Below, piece by piece: positions 7,818 through 17,900 of a stretch of 64,000 bases of DNA. Every line of letters starts with the position of its first letter. Within the stretch, counting starts at the first letter, position 1. Under the pieces are notes generated by a model, which had not been told where the DNA came from, made no database searches, and saw nothing but the letters and a program-made list of their open reading frames with translations. The DNA is from Stutzerimonas stutzeri (GTDB lineage Bacteria; Pseudomonadota; Gammaproteobacteria; Pseudomonadales; Pseudomonadaceae): contig DDKB01000009.1 in NCBI GenBank assembly GCA_002339675.1, forward strand, positions 4,219-68,218, read 5' to 3'. The translations under genes were made by a program, and so were the position numbers.

Positions 7818-8768
7818 ATGCGTGCCCTCGCCGCCCTCAGCCGCTTTGTCGGCAACACGTTCGCCCTCTGGGTCCTGCTGTTTGCCATCCTCGCGTTCTT
7901 CCAGCCCAGCTGGTTCCTGCCGGCGACCGCCTGGATCGTCCCGTTGCTCGGCCTGATCATGTTCGGCATGGGCCTGACGCTGAAAGCGGCGGATTTCGCT
8001 GAAGTCGCACGCCGTCCGCTCTGGGTAGCGTTGGGCGTCGGGGCGCAGTTCCTGATCATGCCCGCCCTCGCCTGGTTGCTTTGCCAACTGCTGGGCTTGC
8101 CGGCGGAAATTGCCGTCGGTGTGATTCTGGTGGGCTGTTGCCCCGGCGGTACCGCTTCGAATGTGATCGCCTGGTTCTCCCGCGGCGACGTCGCGCTGTC
8201 AGTAGCAATCACCGCCGTTACTACCCTGCTCGCTCCGCTGGTCACACCCGCGCTAATCTGGCTGCTGGCCTCGGCCTGGCTACCGGTCAACTTCGGTGCC
8301 CTGTTCATGTCCATCGTGCAGATCGTGCTGCTGCCGATCGCCCTCGGCCTGATCGTCCGCCGCCTGCTGGGCAACCGCGTGCATCAGGTGGTCGACATCC
8401 TGCCGCTGGTCTCGGTGGTGAGCATCGTGATCATCGTCGCCGCGGTGGTTGCCGCGAGCCAGGCGAAGATCGCCGAGTCGGGGCTGTTGATCATGGCCGT
8501 GGTCGTGCTGCACAACAGCCTGGGGCTCGGCATCGGCTATCTGGTGGCGCGCCTGTTTGGTTTGCCGCTGGCCCAGCGCAAGACCCTGTCGATCGAGGTC
8601 GGCATGCAGAATTCTGGACTGGGCGCCGCGCTCGCCAGCGCGCATTTCTCGCCGCTGGCCGCGGTGCCCAGCGCCTTGTTCAGCGTCTGGCATAACCTCT
8701 CCGGTGCGCTGCTGGCGACTGTCTACCGACGCATGAAGGACACGAGCACCGCCACACGCAAGGGCTGA
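7818..8768 (+). CDS. Bile acid:sodium symporter (SBF/BASS) family transporter
   Basis: 316 residues with about nine to ten hydrophobic helices, the usual architecture of the bacterial BASS/SBF family of sodium-coupled organic-anion carriers. Recognisable stretches are LGLIMFGMGLTLKAADF (TM2) and VGCCPGGTASNVIAWFSRGDVALSV, the family's conserved crossover region, plus IEVGMQNSGLGAALA near the C-terminus. AAGGT precedes the ATG. It follows rdgC, as in other pseudomonads. The real substrate in bacteria is usually not bile acid (pantoate and other keto acids are known for relatives), so none is assigned. Confidence 0.9.
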   Translation: MRALAALSRFVGNTFALWVLLFAILAFFQPSWFLPATAWIVPLLGLIMFGMGLTLKAADFAEVARRPLWVALGVGAQFLIMPALAWLLCQLLGLPAEIAVGVILVGCCPGGTASNVIAWFSRGDVALSVAITAVTTLLAPLVTPALIWLLASAWLPVNFGALFMSIVQIVLLPIALGLIVRRLLGNRVHQVVDILPLVSVVSIVIIVAAVVAASQAKIAESGLLIMAVVVLHNSLGLGIGYLVARLFGLPLAQRKTLSIEVGMQNSGLGAALASAHFSPLAAVPSALFSVWHNLSGALLATVYRRMKDTSTATRKG

Positions 8769-8827
8769 CGCGTCCGCAGATCCGCACCGTCGCGGCCTGC
8801 CTGTGCAGGCCGTGACACCCCTACCCC

Positions 8828-8876
8828 CGCCGGGGACGACCCCGGTGGCCAACATGCATCCGGGGACGCCCCCGCC
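8828..8876 (+). promoter_or_regulatory. Guanidine-II (mini-ykkC) riboswitch candidate
   Basis: Two short GC hairpins sit 15 nt apart directly before the SMR exporter gene. Hairpin 1 (8830-8845) is CCGGGG-ACGA-CCCCGG; hairpin 2 (8861-8874) is CGGGG-ACGC-CCCCG. Paired hairpins with ACGR loops are the definition of the guanidine-II class, which switches on guanidinium exporters. Loop 2 here is ACGC rather than ACGR, a small deviation. The Shine-Dalgarno CGGAG lies at 8891-8895, just past hairpin 2, so control of translation initiation is plausible. Confidence 0.8.
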
Positions 8877-8900
8877 CAATCACCGTCCTCCGGAGATGAC

Positions 8901-9215
8901 ATGGCCTGGTTCATTCTGTTGCTTGCCGGTCTGTTCGAAGTGGCCTGGGCCGTCGGGCTCAAGCTCACCGACGGCTTCACTCGGCCGCTGCCCTCGCTGC
9001 TGACCGGGCTCGCCATGCTGGTCAGCCTCGCCTTGCTGGGCATCGCCATGCGAACCCTTCCGCTGGGCACGGCCTACTCGATCTGGACCGGCATCGGCGC
9101 CGTCGGCACGGTGATCGCCGGCATCCTGTTGTTCGGCGAAACCATGAGCCTGCTGCGCGCGGCCAGCGTTGCGCTGATCTGCCTTGGCTTGCTCGGTCTC
9201 AAGCTCAGCCACTGA
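8901..9215 (+). CDS. sugE: SMR-family guanidinium exporter (Gdx/SugE)
   Basis: 104 residues with four TM helices, the exact size of small multidrug resistance proteins. Glu13 in LLAGLFEVAWAVGLK is the conserved TM1 glutamate that couples proton and substrate movement. GTAYSIWTGIGAVGTV is the family's TM3 signature in the SugE/Gdx rather than EmrE form. The protein works as an antiparallel dimer in the inner membrane. The riboswitch-like leader supports guanidinium export as the physiological role. The Shine-Dalgarno is CGGAG, 5 nt before ATG. Confidence 0.93.
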   Translation: MAWFILLLAGLFEVAWAVGLKLTDGFTRPLPSLLTGLAMLVSLALLGIAMRTLPLGTAYSIWTGIGAVGTVIAGILLFGETMSLLRAASVALICLGLLGLKLSH

Positions 9216-9425
9216 GTGGTCGGCGCACGCGTCCGCTGGGACGCCGTAGGCGGCCTAACCGACAGCAAAATGTCGACAAACAGGCGAGCCGACACTTTTC
9301 TGTCACTCGTCCGCTCTAGGATCGAGGCGTTTCCTGCTGAACGTGCCGCCGTTGCCGCGCACATTCGATCCCGCGCCACCGCGACAGCCGGAAGCGACTC
9401 GCATCCACCCCTACGGAGAGACGAC

Positions 9426-10706
9426 ATGTTCAAGTGCAAGCCCCTCGCAGCTGCCATTTTCGCGATCCTGGCGACCCAGGCCTACGCCGACGAGAACCGC
9501 GCGGAACAGAACCAGTCCGGCGACGACAACCTGGCCGAGGTCACCCAGACCGGCGGCCGCGACAACCTGTCCTACCAGTCGCAAGTCGGCGAAGGCAACG
9601 ACGGCACTGTCACCCAGACGCAGGCGACCCTGTCCGATGCCCTTCAGACCCAGGCGGGCAACCTCAACGTGGCGAAGCTCGCCCAGGGCTCGACCGACCA
9701 GAGCGAAGCGGTCCAGTCGCAATACGGCGACAGCAACGACGCGACCCTCACCCAGGACGATTCCACCAGCGCCAGCGCGCGCCAGTACCAGGACGGCAGT
9801 TTCAACACCGCCTTCACCGAGCAGCACGCCGCCGACCTGAGCACCACGGTTACCGACCAGGCCGGCAACGACAACTTCGTCGAGAGCATCCAGGACGGCA
9901 CCGAATCGAGCCAGTCCGAGCAGCGCCAGGCTGGCGACGAGAACGTTTCCTTGGTCTGGCAGGATGGTGGCGCCCGCAACGAGGCAAGCATCGACCAGCA
10001 AGGCAACCTCAACGACGCGAGCATCTACCAGACCGACGCCTTCGACTCGCACGCGACGATCGAGCAGCTGGGCGACTCACAGACCGCCTCGGTGTCGCAG
10101 CAGGGGACCGGGCACACCGCCGGCATCGAATCGAAGGGCACGATGAACGACGCCTACGTCGACCAGCGCGGCTCGCTGCAGACCGCTTCGATCTACCAGG
10201 ACGGCACCGCCAACAGTGCCGACGTGTTCCAGGACGGCGAAGGAAACACGGCTCATACCGAGCAGACCGGCAACAACAACCACCTCACCCTCGACCAGCT
10301 CGATGGCAGTTTCCAGACCGCCTCGCTGCAGCAGTCCGGTGACTACAACCAGGCCTACCTCGTACAGCATGGCACCGATCACCGGATCGACTTCGCCCAG
10401 GACGGCAACGACAACCTGCTCACCGTCAACCAGAGCGGCAACGGCAACGAGCTGAGCGGTTCGAGCTATGGCGACGACAACCGGGTGGACGTGCTGCAGG
10501 ACGGTGACCTGAATGTCGCCGACATCCAGCAGCTGTACGGTTCGGGCAACGAAGTCAGCCTGGCCCAGGGCGGCGAAGGCCACCTGGCGCAGGTACTGCA
10601 GGGCGGCACCGGCAACCAGGCAACGCTCGGTCAGAGCGGCATGGGCAATGCGGCCGTGGTATCGCAGATGGGCGCCGGCAACACGGCAGTCGTGACGCAG
10701 CAGTAA
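9426..10706 (+). CDS. Large secreted curlin-repeat (functional amyloid-type) protein
   Basis: 426 residues. The ATG at 9426 follows ACGGAGAG and opens a clear Sec signal peptide (cleavage after ATQAYA, about residue 21). The rest is built almost wholly from about 35 degenerate units of 11-12 residues on the theme Q-x-G-x-x-N-x-A-x-v-x-Q, the curlin half-repeat of CsgA/CsgB. It is acidic, very rich in Gln, Asn, Asp and Gly, and nearly lacks lysine. CsgA has only about ten such half-units, so this is a giant relative. No csgD, csgE, csgF or csgG lies nearby in the window. It is probably surface or extracellular; amyloid formation is inferred from repeats only. Confidence 0.8.
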   Translation: MFKCKPLAAAIFAILATQAYADENRAEQNQSGDDNLAEVTQTGGRDNLSYQSQVGEGNDGTVTQTQATLSDALQTQAGNLNVAKLAQGSTDQSEAVQSQYGDSNDATLTQDDSTSASARQYQDGSFNTAFTEQHAADLSTTVTDQAGNDNFVESIQDGTESSQSEQRQAGDENVSLVWQDGGARNEASIDQQGNLNDASIYQTDAFDSHATIEQLGDSQTASVSQQGTGHTAGIESKGTMNDAYVDQRGSLQTASIYQDGTANSADVFQDGEGNTAHTEQTGNNNHLTLDQLDGSFQTASLQQSGDYNQAYLVQHGTDHRIDFAQDGNDNLLTVNQSGNGNELSGSSYGDDNRVDVLQDGDLNVADIQQLYGSGNEVSLAQGGEGHLAQVLQGGTGNQATLGQSGMGNAAVVSQMGAGNTAVVTQQ

Positions 10707-10757
10707 GCGCGACGGGCGGCCGGCTATGCGCCGGCCGTCACCTCACCATCCAGACAC

Positions 10758-11306
10758 TCAACGGGGCCGCGCCGGGTTGCCCACAACCGTCGCCCCGGCC
10801 GGCACGTCTCGCGTCACCACGCTCCCCGCCCCGATCACGGCGTCGTCGCCAATGGTCACGCCCGGCAGGATGATCGCACCCCCTCCGATCCAAACGTGCT
10901 CGCCGATCGCCACCGGCCGACCGAATTCCACGCCGCGGCGACGCGCCTCGGCCTCCCGCGGATGGTCCGCGGCATAGAGCTGTACCGCCGGGCCGATCTG
11001 CGTGCCGTTGCCGATGCGCACCTCGACCACGTCGAGGATCACACAGTTGAAATTCAGGAACACCTCGTCGCCGAGGTGGATGTTGTAACCGTAATCGCAA
11101 TGAAACGGCGGACGGATGACGGCACCGCTGCCGACGCTGCCGAGCAACTCGCACAACAGGCTGCGGCGCACCGCTGGCGTCTCGGCGAGCGCGGCGTTGT
11201 AGCGCACCATCCAGGCCTTGGCCTCGGCCTGGTCGGCCTGCAGTTCGGGGTCGCCCGGCCGGTAAAGCTCACCGGCGAGCATCTTCTGTTTTTCGGACAA
11301 CGGCAT
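10758..11306 (-). CDS. Maltose/galactoside-type O-acetyltransferase (left-handed beta-helix)
   Basis: 182 residues. The start at 11306 has CTGGAGG six bases upstream, better than an in-frame codon nine residues earlier. The N-terminal maltose-acetyltransferase domain (MLAGELYRPGDPEL) is followed by hexapeptide repeats of the left-handed beta-helix (residues about 70-180). His in AADHP is the catalytic base position of LacA/Maa enzymes, and IGEHVWIGGGAIILPGVTIG is the family signature. It uses acetyl-CoA to acetylate a sugar hydroxyl in the cytoplasm. It is convergent with the curlin gene. The acceptor sugar is unknown. Confidence 0.9.
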   Translation of the reverse strand: MPLSEKQKMLAGELYRPGDPELQADQAEAKAWMVRYNAALAETPAVRRSLLCELLGSVGSGAVIRPPFHCDYGYNIHLGDEVFLNFNCVILDVVEVRIGNGTQIGPAVQLYAADHPREAEARRRGVEFGRPVAIGEHVWIGGGAIILPGVTIGDDAVIGAGSVVTRDVPAGATVVGNPARPR

Positions 11307-11403
11307 GGCGGGCCTCCAGTAGGACAGGGTCACTCAGGCTCAGACACCGGAAATCGCCCGTGCTCGCGCGCACGCCTCGCCGTCCGCTGGTCCGCTCGCG
11401 CGG

Positions 11404-13281
11404 CTAGGGCCGGTCGCCGCGCAACAGGCTGACCTGTGCCTGCAGCCGCTGTCGGCTGGCGTCGCTCGCCGGCACGGGCGCGCCGGCGACCAGGTCCACC
11501 CGCGACCAGACCCGACGGAACAATCCCTTGTGCGGGTAACGGCTGAAAAAGCTGCCCCAGAGCCCGCGCAACGCCATGGGCACCACCGGCACCGGGTTCG
11601 CCTCGAGAATGCGCTCCACGCCGGCCTTGAATTCGTTGATCCGGCCATCGGTGGTGAGCTTGCCTTCCGGGAAGATGCACACCACTTCGCCATCGTCCAG
11701 GTACGCGCCGATGCGTTCGAACGCGCGGGTGTAGGTCGCCTCGTCTTCGTGGCGCGCGGCGATGGGCACCGCACCGGCGGTACGAAAGATGAAGTTCAGC
11801 ACCGGAATACGGAAGATCCGGTAGTACATGACGAAGCGCACCGGCCGGCGCACCGCTCCGGCGATCAGCAGGGCATCGACAAAGGAAACATGGTTGCACA
11901 CCAGCAGCACCGGACCTTCGTCCGGAATCGCTTCGAGCCCCTGCTGGTTCACCCGGTACATGGAGTGACCGAGCAGCCAGACCAGAAAACGCATGCCGAA
12001 CTCCGGCACGATGCTGAAGATGTACAGGCTGACCGCCACGTTCATCAGCGACACCACCAGGAACAGCTGCGGAATCGACAGCCCGGCAACGCTCAGTAGC
12101 AGGATCGCCACCAGCGCCGAGACCACCATGAACAACGCATTGAGCACGTTGTTCGCCGCCACTACCCGCGCCCGTTCGTGCTCGGCGGTGCGCGACTGGA
12201 TCAAGGCATACAGCGGCACGATATAGAAGCCGCCGAAGACCCCGATGCCAAGCACCGCGCCGAGAATCCACCAGGCCTGGCCGATGCCCAGCAGGGCCAG
12301 CCAGTCGTGGGGTATCGCGGCGGCGGGAAAACCGCCCGACTGCCACCACAGCAGCAGGCCGAACAGGGTCAGGCCAAAAGAGCCGAACGGCACCAGGCCG
12401 ATCTCCACCTTGTGTCCGGAAAGCCGCTCGCAGAGCAGCGAACCGAGCGCAATGCCGACCGAGAATACGGTCAGGATCAGCGTGACCACGGTCTCGTCAC
12501 CGTGCAGCAGATCCCTGGAAAAAGCCGGGATCTGCGTCAGGTAGGTGGCACCGAGAAACCAGAACCAGGAATTGCCGATCAGCGATCGGGATACCGAGAG
12601 CCGTTGGCGCAGGCCCATGCGCAGGATTGCGCCGGTCTGGCGGAACAGGTTCCAGTCCATCTGCAGCGAGGGCAGCGAAGCCCCGGTTGCCGGCACGCCA
12701 CGACTGGCGAGGTAGCCGAGCAAGGCCACCAGCACCACACCGCTGGCGACCAGCCGGGCATAGTCGGCACTGGCCATCATCAGCCCGGCCGCGATGGTCC
12801 CAGCGAGAATCGCCAGGAAGGTGCCCATTTCCACCAGCGCGTTGCCGCCGACCAGTTCGTGGTTCTCGAGCAGCTTGGGCAGCACCGAGTACTTCACCGG
12901 CCCGAACAGCGCGGACTGGGTGCCCATGCAGAACAGTACCGCGAGCAGCAATGGCAGGTTGCCCAGCAGCAGGCCGGCGGCCCCGGCCAGCATGATGAAG
13001 ATCTCGCCCGCCTTGATCGCGCGAATCAGGCGCTCCTTGGGGTACTTCTCGCCAAGCTGGCCACCCAGGGCGGAAAACAGGAAGAACGGCAGGATGAACA
13101 GCAGCGCACAGAGGTTGATCAGCACGCTGGTGTCGGCGCCCGTCCCGATCTTGTAGAGGATCGCCAGGATCAGCGACTGCTTGAACAGGTTGTCATTGAA
13201 AGCGCCCGACAGCTGGGTCAGGAAGAACGGCAGGAAGCGCCGCTTCCCGAGCAGGGTGAACTGCGAATGCGGAGTGGTCAT
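11404..13281 (-). CDS. LplT-like MFS transporter fused to 1-acylglycerophosphate acyltransferase
   Basis: 625 residues. Residues about 1-410 are an MFS domain of the lysophospholipid transporter type, opening with FLPFFLTQLSGAFNDNLFKQ. Residues about 430-600 are a PlsC-type acyltransferase with the catalytic NHVSFVD (H-x4-D) motif, the FPEGKLT motif and VPVVPMAL. Together they would flip lysophospholipids inward and re-acylate them, repairing membrane lipids. Full three-domain homologues also carry a C-terminal acyl-ACP synthetase (Aas), which is absent here; the coding sequence ends cleanly, so this is a two-domain version. The start at 13281 follows a promoter-distal extension without family similarity. 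Confidence 0.88.
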   Translation of the reverse strand: MTTPHSQFTLLGKRRFLPFFLTQLSGAFNDNLFKQSLILAILYKIGTGADTSVLINLCALLFILPFFLFSALGGQLGEKYPKERLIRAIKAGEIFIMLAGAAGLLLGNLPLLLAVLFCMGTQSALFGPVKYSVLPKLLENHELVGGNALVEMGTFLAILAGTIAAGLMMASADYARLVASGVVLVALLGYLASRGVPATGASLPSLQMDWNLFRQTGAILRMGLRQRLSVSRSLIGNSWFWFLGATYLTQIPAFSRDLLHGDETVVTLILTVFSVGIALGSLLCERLSGHKVEIGLVPFGSFGLTLFGLLLWWQSGGFPAAAIPHDWLALLGIGQAWWILGAVLGIGVFGGFYIVPLYALIQSRTAEHERARVVAANNVLNALFMVVSALVAILLLSVAGLSIPQLFLVVSLMNVAVSLYIFSIVPEFGMRFLVWLLGHSMYRVNQQGLEAIPDEGPVLLVCNHVSFVDALLIAGAVRRPVRFVMYYRIFRIPVLNFIFRTAGAVPIAARHEDEATYTRAFERIGAYLDDGEVVCIFPEGKLTTDGRINEFKAGVERILEANPVPVVPMALRGLWGSFFSRYPHKGLFRRVWSRVDLVAGAPVPASDASRQRLQAQVSLLRGDRP

Positions 13282-13378
13282 CGATCCGGTTCCGTGGAGA
13301 AGGCAACGAACATTGGAGCGCGGCCGATCGCCGCAAGACACCGGCCGCCCGGCGCCAGCGTCAGGCCTGAGCAGTGCG

Positions 13379-13705
13379 TCACACCGGCAATTGCCCGAAC
13401 GCCCAGCGCAGCAGGAAGAACCCCAGCAGCCCGCCGGCGATGGTCGCCAGCAGATTGCGCGTCACGGCAGCGATGAGGATCGCCAGCAGGCCGCCGAGCA
13501 GGTAGGCGTTGTGCCAGTCGAGCGCCCACTCTCCCGCCGGCCGTAGCATGCCCGGCACCACGATGGCGGTCAGTACCGCCACCGGCACGTAGTGCAGGCC
13601 TTGTTCGATCACGCGCGGGAAGCGCAGGTCGGGCCAGGCGAAAAAGCTGTAGCGGATCACGAAGGTGATCGCCAGCATCCCGAAGATCAGCAACCAGGTC
13701 TGCAT
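13379..13705 (-). CDS. azlD: AzlD-family branched-chain amino acid export subunit
   Basis: 108 residues with three to four TM helices, typical of AzlD. It partners AzlC to export branched-chain amino acids through the inner membrane. The family pattern FVIRYSFF near residue 20 and LPV at the end fit. Its ATG overlaps the azlC stop by one base (TGATG), so the two are translationally coupled. Confidence 0.85.
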   Translation of the reverse strand: MQTWLLIFGMLAITFVIRYSFFAWPDLRFPRVIEQGLHYVPVAVLTAIVVPGMLRPAGEWALDWHNAYLLGGLLAILIAAVTRNLLATIAGGLLGFFLLRWAFGQLPV

Positions 13706-14418
13706 CAGCCGGCCTCCCCGCGCAGCCGGCGCTCGGCGCGCCGTTCCAGCCAGACGCCGACGACGATGCCGGCCAGCGCGGCGGCGATCAGCCCGAGCTT
13801 GTAGGGCAGCGACCAGGTCAGCAGCGCGACGACCGCGGCGACCAGCGCCGAGGCCACCTGCGGCCGGGTGCGCATCATCGGCACGGCGATGCCGATGAAG
13901 GTGGCGATCATGGCGAAATCCAGACCCCAGCTGGCGACATTGGGTACCGCCTGGCCAAAGGCGATGCCTGCCAGGGTCGCGAACTGCCAGGAGAGGTACA
14001 TGGTCAGCGCCGCACCGAGGAAGAACCAGTGCTTGTGGGGCGCGCCGTCGTCCCGTGCATAGCGGTGCTGTATGACCGCGAAGGCCTCGTCGGTCAGCCA
14101 GAACGCCAGCGGCACGCGCCAGCGCCCGGGCAGGTGGCGGACGAAGGGCTGCATGGCGGCGCTGTAGAGGGCATGACGCAGATTGACCACGAAGGTGGTC
14201 AGCAGCACCACCGCAGCGCCGACACCGCCAGTGATCAGGGTGACGGCGATGAACTGAGCCGAACCGGCAAACACCAGTGCCGACATGCCGATGGTCTGCC
14301 AGGTGGTCAGGCCGGCACCGATCGACAGGGTGCCGAAAATGACCCCGAACGGCACCGCGCCGACAATCAGCGGGAGAATGTCGCGACAGCCATGCAAGAA
14401 CTCCTGCAAGCGGGACAT
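13705..14418 (-). CDS. azlC: AzlC-family branched-chain amino acid exporter
   Basis: 237 residues with seven to eight hydrophobic segments. PLIVGAVPFGVIFGTLSIGAGLTTWQ at the N-terminus and NLRHALYSAAMQPFVRHLP in the middle are AzlC hallmarks. It is the large subunit of the AzlCD exporter, which in Bacillus exports branched-chain amino acids and an analogue. AGGAGCC precedes the ATG. It overlaps azlD by one base. No linked Lrp-type regulator is seen. Confidence 0.88.
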   Translation of the reverse strand: MSRLQEFLHGCRDILPLIVGAVPFGVIFGTLSIGAGLTTWQTIGMSALVFAGSAQFIAVTLITGGVGAAVVLLTTFVVNLRHALYSAAMQPFVRHLPGRWRVPLAFWLTDEAFAVIQHRYARDDGAPHKHWFFLGAALTMYLSWQFATLAGIAFGQAVPNVASWGLDFAMIATFIGIAVPMMRTRPQVASALVAAVVALLTWSLPYKLGLIAAALAGIVVGVWLERRAERRLRGEAG

Positions 14419-14992
14419 CGAGGCTCCTTAGGTATGCACCGCAAAAAAGACGAGACCGGCCCCGCGGCCCGTCTGGACCGCTGCATCGGGACCACCGCGG
14501 TGGCCGCTGGCGGGCGACCGCGAAGCCGACAACATTACCCCATGTACCGACGCCCCTGCGACCGCTTAACGCAGTTCGGCCCGCCTGCGCCGCGGCCGGC
14601 GCCCCCAGGTGGCAGGACTCGGACCAGCGGCGCAGCCCTGCCGTCCGGCGTCGGTCGACGCGAACGCCTCTAGCGCGGCGCTTTCGTCGCTACCGCCCGG
14701 CCCCGCGGTACACATGCGACCATGGTCGCAGCCGCAACACGCCGCCTGCGTTTGCTGCGAAACTCTGCCTATTCATTTTCAACACGCGGCAGCCTTCCCC
14801 CATTCCGTACCCGCCGGACCGCATCGCGCGCCGGTGTCCGTAGCAGCCCCGACCGTCCGCTGGCCGTAGAGCCGTCCAGCGCAACGCTCGCCCGGCTCGA
14901 CACGGCACCCGGTGGCGCGGCCCGACCGGTCGCAGGTCCCCGTTCAGGACCGGGAAGCAGCTGACCGCGCCCTGCGCAGGTCTGGAGTTCGA
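14419..14992. other. 574-bp gap, no gene recognised
   Basis: The region separates divergent azlC and the sensor-kinase gene. It is very GC-rich; open frames on both strands lack ribosome binding sites and recognisable domains. Promoters for both flanking genes must be here but no convincing -35/-10 pair stands out. I see no RNA gene. Confidence 0.35.
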
Positions 14993-17900
14993 ATGTCGTT
15001 GTCCGGTGGGCTGATCGCACTGGTCGCCCTTGCATACATGGCGGTGCTGTTTGCCATCGCCTTCTATGGCGATCGCAACCAGACGCCGATGTCGCCGCGC
15101 ATGCGGGCCTGGGTCTATAGCCTGTCACTGGCGGTGTACTGCACCAGCTGGACCTTCTTCGGCGCGGTGGGTCAGGCCGCCGAGCAGCTCTGGGCGTTCC
15201 TGCCGATCTACCTGGGCCCGATCCTGCTGATGCTGCTGGGCCCGCAGGTCATCCAGAAGATGATCATGATCAGCAAGCAGGAGAACATCACCTCCATCGC
15301 CGACTTCATCGCGGCCCGCTACGGCAAGTCGCAGCCGCTGGCCGTGGTGGTCACGCTGATCTGCCTGGTCGGGGTGCTGCCCTACATCGCCCTGCAGCTC
15401 AAGGGCATCGTGCTCGGCGTGAACCTGCTGATCGGCAACCACAGCGAGGCCGAAGCCGGCTCTGGCGCGCAGGACACGGCCTTGATCGTGTCCATGGTGC
15501 TGGCCCTGTTCACCGTGCTGTTCGGCACCCGCAACCTGGACGTGACCGAGCACCACCGCGGCATGGTGCTGGCCATCGCCTTCGAGTCGCTGGTCAAGCT
15601 GTTCGCTTTCCTGGCCGTGGGTGCCTTTATCACCTTCGGCCTGTTCGACGGCTTCGGCGACCTGTTCAATCGCGCCTACGAGGCCCCGGCGTTGTCGTCT
15701 TTCTGGGAAGAAACGGTCAACTGGCCAGCAATGATGGTGCAGACCACGGTCGCACTGATGGCCATCGTCTGCCTGCCACGCCAGTTCCATGTCACCGTGG
15801 TGGAAAACATCGAGCCGCGCGACTTCCGCCTGGCGCGCTGGGTGTTTCCGCTGTACCTGGTACTGGCGGCGGTGTTCGTGATCCCGATCGCGCTTGCCGG
15901 GCAGATGCTCCTGCCCGTCGGCGTCAGCCCGGATTCCTTCGTGATCAGCCTGCCGCTGGCCGAATCCCACCCAGCGCTGGCGCTGCTGGCCTTCATCGGC
16001 GGCGCATCGGCAGCCACCGGCATGGTCATCGTGGCCAGCGTCGCGCTGTCGACCATGGTCTCAAACGACATGCTGCTGCCCTGGCTGCTGCGCCGCAAGG
16101 AAGCCGAGCAGCCCTTCGAGGTGTTCCGCCACTGGATGCTCTCGGTGCGTCGCATCAGTATCGTCGCGATCCTCCTGCTGGCTTATGTCAGCTACCGGCT
16201 ACTCGGCCCAAGTGCCAGCCTGGCAACCATCGGCCAGATCGCTTTTGCCGCCCTCACCCAGCTGGCCCCGGCGATGGTCGGCGCGCTGTACTGGAAGCAG
16301 GCCAACCGCCGCGGCGTCTTCGCGGGGCTGACCGCTGGCGCGCTGATCTGGGTCTACACGCTGATCCTGCCGCTGCTCGGTTGGCCGCTGGAAATGTTCC
16401 CCGGCCTGCAGTGGATGTACACAGCCGATTTGCCATTCAACACAAGCGCACTGACGCTGGGCGTCACCCTGTCGCTGGTGGGTAACGCAACGCTGTTCTT
16501 CTGGGTATCGATCCTGACCCAGACCCGCGTCGCCGAGCATTGGCAGGCCAGCCGCTTCATCGGCCAGGAAATCCACCCCACGCCCGGGACGCGCCGGCTG
16601 CTGGCCGTGCAGGTCGAGGACCTGCTGGTACTCGCTTCGCGCTTCGTCGGCGCCGAACGTGCAGAGCTGAGCTTCCAGCGTTTCGCCCGCCGTCACGGCC
16701 ATGACTATTCACCGCGGCAGCAGGCCGACGGCCAGTGGATCGCCCACACCGAACGCCTGCTGGCCGGCGTGCTGGGCGCCTCGTCTACCCGCGCAGTGGT
16801 CAAGGCGGCTCTCGAAGGCCGCGACATGCAGGTCGACGACGTGGTGCGCATCGTTGGCGAAGCCTCCGAGGTGCTGCAGTTCAACCGCGCGCTGCTGCAA
16901 GGCGCCATCGAGAACATTACCCAGGGCATCAGCGTGGTCGACCAGTCGCTGCGCCTGGTGGCCTGGAACCACCGCTACCTCGAGATGTTCGAGTACCCCG
17001 AAGGGCTGGTCTACATCGGCCGGCCGATCGCCGACATCATTCGCTACAACGCCGAGCGCGGCCTCTGCGGTCCCGGCGACCCGGACACCCACGTCGCCAA
17101 GCGGCTTTACTGGATGCGCCAGGGTCGTGCGCACACCTCCGAGCGCACTTTCCCCAACGGCCGCGTGGTCGAGCTGATCGGCAACCCGATGCCCGGCGGC
17201 GGGTTCGTCATGAGTTTCAGCGACATCACCGCTTACCGCGAGGCCGAACGCGCCCTGAAAGACGCCAACGAAGGGCTCGAGCAGCGTGTCAGCGAGCGCA
17301 CCCTGGAACTGTCGGAGCTGAACAAGGCGCTGACCGCCGCCAAGAGCACCGCCGAGACGGCCAACCAATCCAAGACCCGCTTCCTCGCTGCCGTCAGCCA
17401 TGACCTGATGCAGCCGCTGAACGCCGCACGGCTGTTCTCCGCAGCGCTGTCGCACCAGCACGACGCCCTGCCCGCCGAGGCGCGCGACCTGGTCCGACAC
17501 CTGGACAGCTCGCTGCGCTCGGCCGAGGACCTGATCTCCGATCTGCTCGATATCTCCCGGCTGGAGAACGGCCGCATCACTCCGGACCGCAACCCCTTCC
17601 CGCTGGCGACGCTGCTCGACACCCTGCAGACCGAGTTCGGCATGCTCGCTGTCGAACAGGGCGTCGATTTCCGCGTGCACGGCAGCCGCCTGCGGGTCGA
17701 CAGCGACATTCGCCTGCTGCGCCGGGTGCTGCAGAACTTCCTGACCAATGCCTTCCGCTACGCCAAGGGCCGCGTGGTGCTGGGCGTGCGTCGCCAGGGC
17801 GCCTCGTTGCGCCTGGAGGTCTGGGACCGCGGGCCCGGTATCGCCGAGGACAAGCTGCGGGTGATCTTCGAAGAGTTCAAGCGCCTGGACAGCCACCAGA

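Noticed and set aside
9426..10706. CRISPR-like or simple DNA repeat array
   Set aside because: The periodicity is at protein level with diverged DNA; no identical direct repeats with spacers.
12178..13476. 432-codon plus-strand open frame opposite the LplT fusion
   Set aside because: Antisense shadow; also runs across the gene start into azlD.
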